From JABDKH01 sp963768565 (GTDB taxonomy: Bacteria > Bacteroidota > Rhodothermia > Rhodothermales > JABDKH01): DNA of 64,000 nt. The translations under genes were made by a program, and so were the position numbers. Within the stretch, counting starts at the first letter, position 1; every line of letters begins with the position of its first letter. Below, one piece after another: positions 44,564 through 55,862 of the stretch. The stretch covers positions 1 to 64,000 of the forward strand of contig CAVYIO010000029.1 in assembly GCA_963768565.1 (NCBI GenBank), read 5' to 3'. Under the pieces are notes generated by a model. It had not been told where the DNA came from. It worked only from the letters and a program-made list of their open reading frames with translations, and did no database searches.

Positions 44564-44920
44564 CTAGTGATCGAGTTCTTCACCGGTCGTCTTGGCGTAC
44601 CGAATCCACCGGGTACCACCGGTATCTGGATCCGCTATCTGCTTCCGACCAATTCGCGTCGGCACACCCGCCGAGTCGAGGGGCATTACGTTCGAGAGGT
44701 TAATCGGCATCTCGCGCTCCACGCGTCCGCCCTGGGGGTAAGTCGCGTTGGGTTTCATGTGCTTTACGCGCATGTTGACACCCTCCACGATTACTCGCTC
44801 CTTCTGACGGAACACACGCAGCACCTTGCCTTCCTTTCCCTTCTCGTTACCCGCAATGACTCGCACGGAGTCGCCCTTGCGCACGTGAAGTTTCTTCTGC
44901 TTGTTCATCGTTCTCGGCAT
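44564..44920 (-). CDS. rplX: 50S ribosomal protein L24
   Basis: KOW-fold start KLHVRKGDSVRVIAGNEKGKEGKVLRVF and a C-terminal part ending KTTGEELDH. ATG 44920 is chosen because AGGAAGGAAGAG lies just upstream; ATG 44908 and a further start at 44941 are in the same frame. Assembly initiator of the large subunit. Confidence 0.95.
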   Translation of the reverse strand: MPRTMNKQKKLHVRKGDSVRVIAGNEKGKEGKVLRVFRQKERVIVEGVNMRVKHMKPNATYPQGGRVEREMPINLSNVMPLDSAGVPTRIGRKQIADPDTGGTRWIRYAKTTGEELDH

Positions 44921-44964
44921 AATCTCTTCCTTCCTGGTCACCCGCTGGCAACCGGCAATAGTCG

Positions 44965-45333
44965 CTAAAGGACCTCTGGTGCGAGCGACACAATTCGCAT
45001 GTACTGGCGCTCACGAAGTTCACGTGCGACGGGTCCAAAGATTCGAGTCCCGCGTGGCTCGCCCTGTGGATTCAACAGAACGGCCGCGTTCTCATCGAAA
45101 CGGATATACGATCCATCGCTTCTACGAAATTCTTTTCTCGTGCGGACGACAACGGCGCGCGACACTTCTCCCTTCTTTACCCCGCCTCCCGGAATCGCGC
45201 TCTTGACCGACACCACAATGGTGTCGCCAACGCGCGCATACCGTCGGCCACTTCCGCCCAGCACGCGGATACAGAGGACTTCCTTCGCCCCGCTGTTGTC
45301 CGCCACCTTGAGCCTTGTCTCCTGCTGTATCAT
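44965..45333 (-). CDS. rplN: 50S ribosomal protein L14
   Basis: 122 residues: MIQQETRLKVADNSGAKEVLCIRVLGG, GRRYARVGDTIVVSVKSAIP and RIFGPVARELRERQYMRIVSLAPEVL. Clean and full length. Confidence 0.97.
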   Translation of the reverse strand: MIQQETRLKVADNSGAKEVLCIRVLGGSGRRYARVGDTIVVSVKSAIPGGGVKKGEVSRAVVVRTRKEFRRSDGSYIRFDENAAVLLNPQGEPRGTRIFGPVARELRERQYMRIVSLAPEVL

Positions 45334-45378
45334 GACTCGAAACTTGTCTAGTACACCGGCAATCGTCCGGCCGGTTTG

Positions 45379-45642
45379 TTACTTGGCTCGCTCGACGACT
45401 TCAACGAGGCGCCAGCGCTTGTTACGGCTCAGTGGCTTCGTTTCCATAATGCGAACGGTGTCACCTTCCTGCGCGTCATTGGTCTCATCGTGAGCCATAA
45501 GCCGCGTAGTCTTCTTAATGAACTTCCCGTAGATCGGGTGTTTGATCTGCCGGCGGATGGCGACCGAAATGGACTTGTCCATCTTGCTGCTGACCACCAC
45601 TCCGACTCGCTCCTTCCTTGCGTTTCTTGCTGTCTGTTCCAT
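45379..45642 (-). CDS. rpsQ: 30S ribosomal protein S17
   Basis: 87 residues: RKERVGVVVSSKMDKSISVAI, HPIYGKFIKKTTRLMAHDETND and GDTVRIMETKPLSRNKRWRLVEVVE, the family signature. Clean frame. Confidence 0.97.
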   Translation of the reverse strand: MEQTARNARKERVGVVVSSKMDKSISVAIRRQIKHPIYGKFIKKTTRLMAHDETNDAQEGDTVRIMETKPLSRNKRWRLVEVVERAK

Positions 45643-45702
45643 CTATCTCCCTGGCTTGGTGAGCCGTGTACCGTTCCTCACCAACTACCAATTGCCTCGT
45701 AT

Positions 45703-45900
45703 CTAGGTCGTTGCCGTTTCTTTCTGTTTCAAAATTGTCTTGAGTCGCGCTATGAGTCGCCGCTTTTCGCGAATGATCATCGGGTTCGGCAACTCGGCAA
45801 TCGCGTGCTGAAAATGCAGCTGGCGCAACTGGTCGGTCTCCTCCCGCACGCGCTCCGCGATCTCGTCGAGACTCAGCTCGCTTATTTCTTTTGCTTTCAT
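45703..45900 (-). CDS. rpmC: 50S ribosomal protein L29
   Basis: 65 residues of two helices: MKAKEISELSLDEIAERVREE and LRQLHFQHAIAELPNPMIIREKRRLIARLKTIL, split here for length: the second helix holds the RxKRxIAR-like end. Lies between rplP and rpsQ at the exit tunnel position in the usual order. Confidence 0.95.
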   Translation of the reverse strand: MKAKEISELSLDEIAERVREETDQLRQLHFQHAIAELPNPMIIREKRRLIARLKTILKQKETATT

Positions 45901-45923
45901 CTGATTACGTATCTGTCAGGGCT

Positions 45924-46349
45924 TTACGAGTCGCTATAGTCGGGTCGTTTGACGACCGTCGTCAGAATCGGAAGCTTGTGACGCGCCAGGCGCATGGCCT
46001 CGACGGCGAGGTCGTAAGGAATTCCACCGCCCACTTCAAAGAGGACCGTGCCGGGCTTCACTACGGCTACCCAGTATTCAGGAGATCCCTTTCCCTTACC
46101 CATCCTTACTTCCGCCGGCTTCTTCGTGATGGGTTTGTCAGGGAAGATCCGAATCCACACCTTTCCCGTACGTTTCATGCGCCGGGTCATCGCAATTCGA
46201 GCGGCCTCAATCTGGCGACTCGTGATGCGCCCCGGTTCCAGTGCTTTGATGCCGAAATCTCCGAAAGACACTTGCGTACCTCGGCCAGCCACACCCTTGA
46301 TGCGGCCCTTCATCATCTTCCGGTACTTCGTACGCTTGGGCATCAACAT
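45924..46349 (-). CDS. rplP: 50S ribosomal protein L16
   Basis: 141 residues: MLMPKRTKYRKMMKGRIKG, QIEAARIAMTRRMKRTGKVW, PAEVRMGKGKGSPEYWVAVV. The central Arg-rich segment and GKGKG loop reach the A site. Clean frame. Confidence 0.97.
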   Translation of the reverse strand: MLMPKRTKYRKMMKGRIKGVAGRGTQVSFGDFGIKALEPGRITSRQIEAARIAMTRRMKRTGKVWIRIFPDKPITKKPAEVRMGKGKGSPEYWVAVVKPGTVLFEVGGGIPYDLAVEAMRLARHKLPILTTVVKRPDYSDS

Positions 46350-46380
46350 GATTCTATTCTCCGTCTAAATCGATCTATCT

Positions 46381-47124
46381 CTACTGGTCCTTGTTTCGTC
46401 CGCTCTTTTCGCGCCGCCTTCTTCCGCGGGCCGTACGCTCGGGCTGCATCTGCTGCATCTGCTGACGCTGGGCCTGTATGTTGGGGCTGAGATCGGGCCG
46501 GCCGAGGATTTCTCCTCGATAGATCCAGACCTTGACACCCGTCGTTCCATAAATCGTGAAGGCGGTCGCTGCCGCATAATCGATGTCGGCACGAACCGTA
46601 TGCAATGGCACACGGCCCTCCAGGTACTGCTCGGTACGGCCCATTTCTGCGCCTCCCAGTCGGCCCGAAACTTTGATTCGAATCCCTTCAGCTCCCATGC
46701 GCATGGCCGCCGTCAGTGACTGCTTCATCGCACGCCTGAACGAAACCCGGCCCTCCAGCTGCTGAGCGATATTCTGCGCCACGAGGCTGGCATCGAGCTC
46801 CGGCCTCTTGATCTCGTTGATGTTGATCTGGATATCCTTGTTCGTAAGCTTCTTGATCTCCTCGCGCAGCTTCTCAACCTCGGTACCGCCTCGCCCGATC
46901 ACGACTCCAGGCCGACTTGTGTGGAGAGTCAGGATCACACGCTTCGGTGTCCTCTCGACGACCACACGGCTGAGTCCGGCACGGCGGAGTCTCGCCGACA
47001 AATAGTCACGGATTTCCCGATCCTCAACCAGCTTTCCGGCGAAGTCTTTCTCAGCGTACCAGTTCGAATCCCAGCCACGAATGATGCCGAGTCGAAATCC
47101 GATGGGATGTGTTTTCTGTCCCAA
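46381..47124 (-). CDS. rpsC: 30S ribosomal protein S3
   Basis: 247 residues: MGQKTHPIGFRLGIIRGWDS, KH domain (GVVIGRGGTEVEKLREEI), GAEGIRIKVSGRLGGAEM and a C-terminal basic/Gln-rich tail (QRQQMQQMQPERTARGRRRR) about 25 residues longer than the core needs. mRNA-entry protein of the small subunit. Confidence 0.97.
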   Translation of the reverse strand: MGQKTHPIGFRLGIIRGWDSNWYAEKDFAGKLVEDREIRDYLSARLRRAGLSRVVVERTPKRVILTLHTSRPGVVIGRGGTEVEKLREEIKKLTNKDIQININEIKRPELDASLVAQNIAQQLEGRVSFRRAMKQSLTAAMRMGAEGIRIKVSGRLGGAEMGRTEQYLEGRVPLHTVRADIDYAAATAFTIYGTTGVKVWIYRGEILGRPDLSPNIQAQRQQMQQMQPERTARGRRRREKSGRNKDQ

Positions 47125-47171
47125 TGTATTGTTCAGTTAGTGCTAGAGATTTGAGCGGAGACTGCGGTCAT

Positions 47172-47537
47172 CTATTCTTCTTCGTCAGAGCTTTCATTCT
47201 CCGTCGACACAACGACGGTAAGATGGCTCGTGCGTTTGAGTATGCGGTGCGCTCGGCCACGCGGTTGTGGACGGTAGCGCTTGAAGGTCGGGCCCGCATC
47301 AACGCGTATCTCGCTGATGACGAGTGCGGTTTCATCAAAACGCTCGTCTGGATTCAGATCCATCAAGTTGTGAACGGCCGACAGGATGGTCGTCTTGACC
47401 GTGCTGGTAACCTTCTGAGGCAAAAAGTTGAGGATGCTCAAAGCTTCCGGTACGGGCTTGCCACGCACGACGTTTACCACCGGGCGCATCTTGCGCGGCG
47501 AACTGCGAATATGTTTTCTGACCGCTCTTGCTTCCAT
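47172..47537 (-). CDS. rplV: 50S ribosomal protein L22
   Basis: 121 residues: VRKHIRSSPRKMRPVVNVVRG, EALSILNFLPQK, and DAGPTFKRYRPQPRGRAHRI, the tunnel loop signature. An acidic end (ENESSDEEE) extends the protein. Clean frame. Confidence 0.97.
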   Translation of the reverse strand: MEARAVRKHIRSSPRKMRPVVNVVRGKPVPEALSILNFLPQKVTSTVKTTILSAVHNLMDLNPDERFDETALVISEIRVDAGPTFKRYRPQPRGRAHRILKRTSHLTVVVSTENESSDEEE

Positions 47538-47574
47538 GACTATGCTCCTTACTAGGCTGATTCAACCACGCCTG

Positions 47575-47841
47575 TTATCGCTTCGTACCGGCATGTCCCC
47601 GGAAGGACCGCGTCGGCGAAAACTCACCCAGTCGATGGCCAACCATATTCTCCGTCACGTAGACAGGAATGAACTGCTTGCCATTGTGCACGGCGAACGT
47701 ATGCCCCACGAAATCAGGCGTGATCATGGATGCGCGGCTCCATGTCTTGATGACCTTCTTCTTACCTGTCTGATTAAGCTCGTCTACCTTGTTCTGCAGC
47801 TTGTAGTAGACAAAGGGGCCTTTTTTGAGCGACCGTGCCAT
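47575..47841 (-). CDS. rpsS: 30S ribosomal protein S19
   Basis: 88 residues from ATG 47841 (MARSLKKGPFVYYKLQNKV) through TWSRASMITPDFVGHTFAVHN to GHRLGEFSPTRSFRGHAG. The open frame continues upstream into rplB but that part is out of family. Clean. Confidence 0.97.
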   Translation of the reverse strand: MARSLKKGPFVYYKLQNKVDELNQTGKKKVIKTWSRASMITPDFVGHTFAVHNGKQFIPVYVTENMVGHRLGEFSPTRSFRGHAGTKR

Positions 47842-47878
47842 ATCGTAAATCCCTGTTGTCGGCGTCGAGCCGAACGTA

Positions 47879-48706
47879 TTACTTCTTGCCTCTTCGGCGA
47901 ATGATGTACTTGTTGGATTGCTTCCGCTTCTTACGCGTCTTGTAACCCTTAGCCGGCACTCCAGTGGGCGATGTCGGGTGCCCACCTGACGCTTTCCCTT
48001 CTCCACCACCCATGGGATGGTCTACCGGGTTCATGGCCACGCCACGGGTCTTTGGTCGAACCCCGAGCCACCTCTTTCGTCCAGCCTTTCCAAGATCGAT
48101 GTTCATGTGGTCCGGATTGCTCGTCGTGCCGATTGTGGCCGAGCAATTCACGGGGACCATGCGGGTTTCTCCAGACGGCAGACGGAGGATTGCGTGCTTT
48201 CCCTCTCGGGCCGTAAGCTGAGCGTATGTACCGGCCGACCTGGCGAGCTGAGCACCTTTGCCCGGCTTCATCTCGATAGCGTGCACCAGCGAACCCACGG
48301 GGATTTCGGAAAGCGGGAGGCAGTTGCCTGGTTCCGGCGGAGAGCCGGGGCCATTCATGACTGTCTGTCCCACTACCATTTCGGTCGGGGCGATCACGTA
48401 CCGTTTCTCTCCGTCCGCATATACAAGCAGAGCAATACGTGCCGAGCGGTTCGGATCATATTCGATGCCTGCGACCCGGGCTGGAATACCCCGCTTGTCG
48501 CGCTTGAAATCGATCTGGCGATATCGACGCTTGTGCCCACCACCCTGGTGCCGAACCATGATGCGGCCGGTATTATTCCGACCGCCCTTACGCTTGATGG
48601 GTCCGAGAAGGCTCTTCTCCGGCGAGCTCTTCGTGATCGTTTCGAAACCCGAAACTGATCGGTGCCGCTGACCCGGCGTATTCGGCTTTAATTTCTTGAT
48701 TGCCAT
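47879..48706 (-). CDS. rplB: 50S ribosomal protein L2
   Basis: 275 residues: GGRNNTGRIMVRHQGGGHKRRYR, SVGSLVHAIEMKPGKGAQLARSAG-type core, and the peptidyl-transferase-adjacent GVAMNPVDHPMGGGEG near the C-terminus with the conserved His. Clean frame. Confidence 0.97.
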   Translation of the reverse strand: MAIKKLKPNTPGQRHRSVSGFETITKSSPEKSLLGPIKRKGGRNNTGRIMVRHQGGGHKRRYRQIDFKRDKRGIPARVAGIEYDPNRSARIALLVYADGEKRYVIAPTEMVVGQTVMNGPGSPPEPGNCLPLSEIPVGSLVHAIEMKPGKGAQLARSAGTYAQLTAREGKHAILRLPSGETRMVPVNCSATIGTTSNPDHMNIDLGKAGRKRWLGVRPKTRGVAMNPVDHPMGGGEGKASGGHPTSPTGVPAKGYKTRKKRKQSNKYIIRRRGKK

Positions 48707-48734
48707 CTTTCTAGCAGTTCGATTCGCTGTCTAT

Positions 48735-49034
48735 CTAAACTTCCTCGAAGAAGTCTATCTGCTCGCTGTCCGGAAGGAGCGTAACGATAGCTTTCTTATA
48801 CGAGGCCACGCGGCCCTCCACAACGCCTCGGCGTGTGTGCTGACGACGCCGCTTTCCGCGCACCACCATCGTCCTGACTTCCTTGATCTTTACGGCCGGA
48901 TAACGCTCCTGAAGAGCATCCCGGATCTCAATCTTGTTTGCGTCCCCTCGCACGACAAATGCGTAGTGGCCGCTCTCCATGAGTGACGTCATCTTCTCCG
49001 TCACCAGGGGCCGTATGAGCACTTCCTTCTTCAT
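48735..49034 (-). CDS. rplW: 50S ribosomal protein L23
   Basis: 99 residues: VLIRPLVTEKMTSLMESGHYAF, DANKIEIRDALQERYPAVKIKEV, then a basic VVRGKRRRQHTRRG. Docks SRP and trigger factor at the exit tunnel. Clean frame. Confidence 0.96.
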   Translation of the reverse strand: MKKEVLIRPLVTEKMTSLMESGHYAFVVRGDANKIEIRDALQERYPAVKIKEVRTMVVRGKRRRQHTRRGVVEGRVASYKKAIVTLLPDSEQIDFFEEV

Positions 49035-49062
49035 CGTTTCCTTTGTGGAATCTGTTCTTGTC

Positions 49063-49713
49063 TCAGGCCGAGGTTACTTCTGTCTTACCGGACAGGACGG
49101 CGGTCAGCGAGTCGATCGCACCTTCCTCGATCAGCACAACTTTCGCATCCAGCAGATCGAGTGTGGATGCTGTTGCAGCATCGCGAATACTCACCTTTGA
49201 CAGGTTGTCGCTGGAGCGAACAAGCGCCGGCTGTGTCCCGCTTGTCAGAATCAGCACCTTCGTCGTCGCTAACTCGTGAGCAGTGAGTACGTCGCGGAGC
49301 GCGCGAGTACTGACGTCGTCAAATCCGAGGTTCTCGACGACGCGAATCCCCTCTTCCTGGACCTTGTACGAGAGCGCCGACCTGCGGGCGAGTCGCTGCG
49401 TCTTGCGATTGATCTTCAGGCTATATGTGCGTGGGCGAGGACCGAACGTGCGACCACCTGATCGTCGGATGGGTGACTTGGCACTACCGGCGCGCGAATT
49501 GCCTGTCCCCTTCTGCCTGTACAGTTTGCGCGTGCTTCCTTTCGTCTCGCCGCGCTCCTTTGTCTTGGCCGTTCCCTGACGTCCGTTCGCTTGAACGCGA
49601 CGCACATCCAGCCAGATGGCGTGATCGTTCGGCTCAACACCAAACACCTCAGGATCCAGAGTCACACTGCGGCGCGACTCCTTTCCGTCCTTGCTATAAA
49701 CTTTGACCTTCAT
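49063..49713 (-). CDS. rplD: 50S ribosomal protein L4
   Basis: 216 residues: KVKVYSKDGKESRRSVTLD, the extended basic loop ETKGSTRKLYRQKGTGNSRAG and GGRTFGPRPRTYSLKINRK, then the globular C-terminus (VENLGFDDVSTRALRDVL). L4 can autoregulate S10 operons; no leader match was identified here. Confidence 0.97.
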   Translation of the reverse strand: MKVKVYSKDGKESRRSVTLDPEVFGVEPNDHAIWLDVRRVQANGRQGTAKTKERGETKGSTRKLYRQKGTGNSRAGSAKSPIRRSGGRTFGPRPRTYSLKINRKTQRLARRSALSYKVQEEGIRVVENLGFDDVSTRALRDVLTAHELATTKVLILTSGTQPALVRSSDNLSKVSIRDAATASTLDLLDAKVVLIEEGAIDSLTAVLSGKTEVTSA

Positions 49714-49756
49714 CTCAGTATTAGTCCTTCGTTCAGGCGCTCAGAATCTGTGCGAC

Positions 49757-50386
49757 CTATTTCCTCTTCAGCAATTCGACCAGGCCGTTCCGTGCGCCGG
49801 GGACCGCTCCTTCGATCAGCACGACGTTGTGGTCTTCGAGAATCCGCACCACCTTGAGGTTCTTGACGGTTACGCGGCGGCCGCCCGTTCGACCGGCCAT
49901 CCTCATCCCCTTGTACACGCGCGACGGAGTCGAAGACGCTCCAATTGATCCGGGAGCACGTTCGCGGTTGTGTTGACCGTGCGTCCTGCCACCAACTCCG
50001 TGGAACCCGTGTCTCTTTACAACACCCTGGAAGCCCTTACCCTTTGAGACACCTGCAACATCAATGATCTCGCCTTCCTCGAACAAGTCGCTCGCAACGA
50101 TCGCGGCTCCCAGATCGACTTCATCGTCGGTCCGTGCAAACTCCCGAACCTTCGCCTTCGGAGTCGTTCCGGCAGCCTCGAAGTGGCCGGACATGGCCTT
50201 GGACGTTTTCTTGGCTTTCTTCTCGCCGAAGGCAAGCTGAATCGCCGCGTAGCCGTCCCGTTCTTCGGTGCGGACCTGCGTCACAATGTTCGGCTCAACG
50301 TGAATCACGGTGCACTGCCGCTGATTCCCGGTCTCGTCAAAGACCGTCGTCATTCCGAGCTTTTTTCCAAGAAGACCCTTAATCAT
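49757..50386 (-). CDS. rplC: 50S ribosomal protein L3
   Basis: 209 residues: MIKGLLGKKLGMTTVFDETG, GKGFQGVVKRHGFHGVGGRTHGQ with the Gln methylation region, and GRTGGRRVTVKNLKVV. Its start lies 36 bp after the inserted lipoprotein gene rather than after rpsJ. Confidence 0.97.
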   Translation of the reverse strand: MIKGLLGKKLGMTTVFDETGNQRQCTVIHVEPNIVTQVRTEERDGYAAIQLAFGEKKAKKTSKAMSGHFEAAGTTPKAKVREFARTDDEVDLGAAIVASDLFEEGEIIDVAGVSKGKGFQGVVKRHGFHGVGGRTHGQHNRERAPGSIGASSTPSRVYKGMRMAGRTGGRRVTVKNLKVVRILEDHNVVLIEGAVPGARNGLVELLKRK

Positions 50387-50422
50387 TTTCCTGCCTGTCC
50401 GAAATTGAGTCGCGGAGAGAGG

Positions 50423-50885
50423 TTAAATCCGTTCGGCCGTGATGCGGAGATCACCGTTAAACTCCGTGTCAAAAAGCTGCGGCCCGAGGATCGTCGCGAT
50501 CGCGGCGGCGATCGTGAGAGAGACGTTGTCCTCGTCCGCGAACGTGTAAGCCGCCGTCACCGGGATCGAGAAGCCCTGGACTGTGAGCGTCAGTACGATC
50601 GTTCCACTGGACTCGTCCACTGCATAAGCACCTGTCTATCGGCGCATCGCCAGACAGCTGTGATCGTCGCGTCGTTCGAATTCGTGAATCCGATGCTGAT
50701 CGATGCCGTGAGCGGAACGACGGTTACTCCGTCGCATACGTCTCGGTCACGTTCCAGTTGCCGACGAACAGTTCCGAATCCGTCGCAGTGTCTTCACTGT
50801 CGTCACTGGAGTCACACGCGGTGGCTCCAAACAGCAGAGCGAAGACCGGAAGGAGTACGAGATACTTGTTCGAAAAGAAGCGCAT
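50423..50885 (-). CDS. Small lipoprotein inserted in the S10 operon, frameshifted
   Basis: ATG 50885 lies 2 bp after the rpsJ stop, with AAGG just before it. The product starts with a signal peptide and lipobox (LLPVFALLFGATACDSSDDSE), followed by an acidic linker and LFVGNWNVTETYAT, which resembles the start of lipocalin-like domains of Bacteroidota. The frame then breaks near 50726; another frame gives VTVVPLTASISIGFTNSNDA. A second break near 50635 leads to SSGTIVLTLTVQGFSIPVTA and ends LRITAERI at 50423. The corrected protein is about 153 residues and all β. I do not know its function. Its place between rpsJ and rplC is unusual. Confidence 0.7.
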
Positions 50886-50887
50886 TC

Positions 50888-51196
50888 TTATACCTTAATC
50901 TCTACGTCGACGCCACTGGGAAGCTCGAGCTTCATGAGCGCGTCAACAGTTTTACTGCTCGTCGATAGAATGTCGATGAGTCGCTTGTGACTGCGGGTCT
51001 CAAACTGCTCACGGCTTTTCTTGTCAACGTGTGGACTTCGAAGAACGGTGTAGATCGACTTGCGCGTCGGGAGCGGAATGGGTCCACTCACGACGGCACC
51101 TGTCGACTTGACCGTCTTGATAATTTTCTCGGCCGACTTGTCGATCAGGCTGTGATCGTACGACTTCAGCTTGATTCGAATTTTCTGGCTTGCCAT
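50888..51196 (-). CDS. rpsJ: 30S ribosomal protein S10
   Basis: 102 residues: IRIKLKSYDHSLIDKSAEKIIKTVKSTG-type start, GPIPLPTRKSIYTVLRSPHVDKKSREQFE and RLIDILSTSSKTVDALMKLELPSGVDVEIKV. First gene of the classical S10 operon, here continuous with tuf upstream. Clean frame. Confidence 0.97.
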   Translation of the reverse strand: MASQKIRIKLKSYDHSLIDKSAEKIIKTVKSTGAVVSGPIPLPTRKSIYTVLRSPHVDKKSREQFETRSHKRLIDILSTSSKTVDALMKLELPSGVDVEIKV

Positions 51197-51238
51197 ATCT
51201 GTCTGCTTATGTATCCCTCTCGGGCGGATTTAGGGGGA

Positions 51239-52430
<1,192 letters not shown>

Positions 52431-52479
52431 GACAGGTAGCTCCTACGCTTGCTGATGGAATATATCTGTGTTCAAGTGT

Positions 52480-54582
<2,103 letters not shown>

Positions 54583-54621
54583 GCCATAATCTCTCGATCT
54601 AGTCTGAGCACTCGAAGCACG

Positions 54622-55091
54622 CTAGAAGCGGAAGTGCGCGAACGCCTTGTTGGCTTCTGCCATACGGTGCGTGTCGTCCTTCTTTTTGATGGCACCGCCT
54701 TCACCCTTGGCAGCGCTCATCAGTTCAGTTGCCAGTCGATTGGCCATGCTCTTGTCGTTTCGCGCGCGAGCGTACTGGATGATCCAGCGAAACGCCAGCG
54801 CGGTGCGACGTTCCGGCCGCACCTCGATCGGAACCTGGTACGTTGCACCGCCGACCCGTCGGCTGCGAACCTCGACGAGCGGCGCCACGTTGTTTATCGC
54901 CTTGCGAAATACCTCGATACCGGGCTCGCTCGTGCGCTCCTCGATTAGCTCGAAACGCGTTATACACAATGCGCTGAGCAATACTCTTCTTCCCTTCCTT
55001 CATTACGCTGTTCACGAAACGGGAAACCAGTTCGTCGTGATAGATCGGATCGGCAACAACCTGCCTTCTTATCCGCACTTTTTCTTCGCAT
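54622..55091 (-). CDS. rpsG: 30S ribosomal protein S7, two indels
   Basis: ATG 55091 reads MRRKSADKKA, then one base must be dropped to reach VVADPIYHDELVSRFVNSVM. A second extra base (C, near 54965) breaks NAF/ELIEERTSEPGIEVF. The rest is VEVRSRRVGGATYQVPIEVRP to AHFRF. The corrected length is about 155 residues, the family norm. S7 nucleates the small-subunit head and represses str operons in some bacteria. Confidence 0.93.
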
Positions 55092-55152
55092 ATCGACTCG
55101 GTAATGCTTGATTCCGCCGGCTGCGATGCCGGGGATTATCCACGATCAGGAG

Positions 55153-55527
55153 TTAGACCTTCGGCTTCTTCGCGCCGTACTTGGAACGCGACTGCATCCG
55201 ATCTTCGACCCCGGATGCATCGAGGGCACCACGAACGATGTGGTACTTGACACCAGGCAGGTCCTTGACTCTGCCCCCACGCACGAGGACGATGGAGTGC
55301 TCCTGAAGATTGTGACCCTCACCGGGGATGTAGGCAATGACCTCCACTCCGTTGGTCAGGCGCACCTTGGCCACTTTCCGAAGTGCCGAATTCGGCTTCT
55401 TCGGCGTCGTCGTGTACACGCGTGTGCAAACACCGCGCCTTTGCGGACACGAGCTAAGTGCCGGCGACTTCGTCGTCTTCACCTTCGGGTGACGACCCTT
55501 TCGAACTAATTGCTGAATCGTAGGCAC
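55153..55527 (-). CDS. rpsL: 30S ribosomal protein S12
   Basis: 124 residues from GTG 55527 (PTIQQLVRKGR) with TPKKPNSALRKVAKVRL and GEGHNLQEHSIVLVRGGRVKDLPGV, holding the two lysines where streptomycin resistance changes occur; both look wild type. The open frame extends upstream to 55620 but outside the family. First gene of the superoperon. Confidence 0.96.
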   Translation of the reverse strand: MPTIQQLVRKGRHPKVKTTKSPALSSCPQRRGVCTRVYTTTPKKPNSALRKVAKVRLTNGVEVIAYIPGEGHNLQEHSIVLVRGGRVKDLPGVKYHIVRGALDASGVEDRMQSRSKYGAKKPKV

Positions 55528-55666
55528 GATTAAATCAGGTTGGTGGCGCGGTGTCGGCAATCGCCGTCCCCGCAATACAAACAGTCGCGTAATATACGGC
55601 GGGCAGTGATCACGCAACAACGAAGGGCATGAAGAAAATGTTGGGTTGGCGTCCAGTACAGGGCGG

Positions 55667-55701
55667 GTTCGACCTACTGATGAGCCGAAAACAGGTCGAA
55701 C
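55667..55701. repeat. 9-bp perfect inverted repeat upstream of rpsL
   Basis: GTTCGACCT (55667-55675) and AGGTCGAAC (55693-55701) are exact reverse complements with 17 bp between. It lies about 140-175 bp upstream of the rpsL start in the 335-bp gap between rpsL and ftsH. Long arms with a wide spacer suit either an operator for a dimeric regulator or an RNA stem in the str operon leader. Confidence 0.6.
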
Positions 55702-55726
55702 AGGCTACATGCGGTCATTGGGCCTC

Positions 55727-55750
55727 CAGGCTGAAGCCTTGAACAGCCTG
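55727..55750. repeat. 6-bp inverted repeat upstream of rpsL
   Basis: CAGGCT (55727-55732) and AGCCTG (55745-55750) flank a 12-bp loop. It is the second of three inverted repeats in the same gap. AGGCT also occurs at 55702-55706, so alternative pairing with 55745-55749 is possible, as in switchable leaders. Confidence 0.4.
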
Positions 55751-55759
55751 TCGCCATCT

Positions 55760-55789
55760 GATTGATCGTTATAGATCAATGGATCAATC
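55760..55789. promoter_or_regulatory. Nested inverted repeat, possible promoter/operator of the str operon
   Basis: GATTGATC (55760-55767) can pair with GATCAATC (55782-55789) over 14 bp, or ATTGATC with GATCAAT (55774-55780) over a 6-bp loop, giving three related half-sites. On the minus strand this AT-rich stretch contains TATAAC and TTGATC-like hexamers and is the best place for the superoperon promoter, but the spacing is not canonical. Confidence 0.4.
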
Positions 55790-55807
55790 AACATAATGCC
55801 CGAGCAC

Positions 55808-55836
55808 AAAAAAAGGGACCGACGCCCGTCGATCCC
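55808..55836 (-). terminator. Intrinsic terminator of ftsH
   Basis: On the minus strand GGGATCGAC, a short loop and GTCGGTCCC form a nine-pair stem with one weak pair, followed by seven T residues (plus-strand A-run 55808-55814). It lies 27 bp after the ftsH stop and separates it from the ribosomal superoperon. Confidence 0.9.
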
Positions 55837-55862
55837 GTGCTCTGGAGTACCTGTCTCCCGGT

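Noticed and set aside
55667..55680. GGTTCGACCT resembling a tRNA T-arm
   Set aside because: No acceptor, D-arm or anticodon stem can be built around it; the segment is instead half of a perfect 9-bp inverted repeat.
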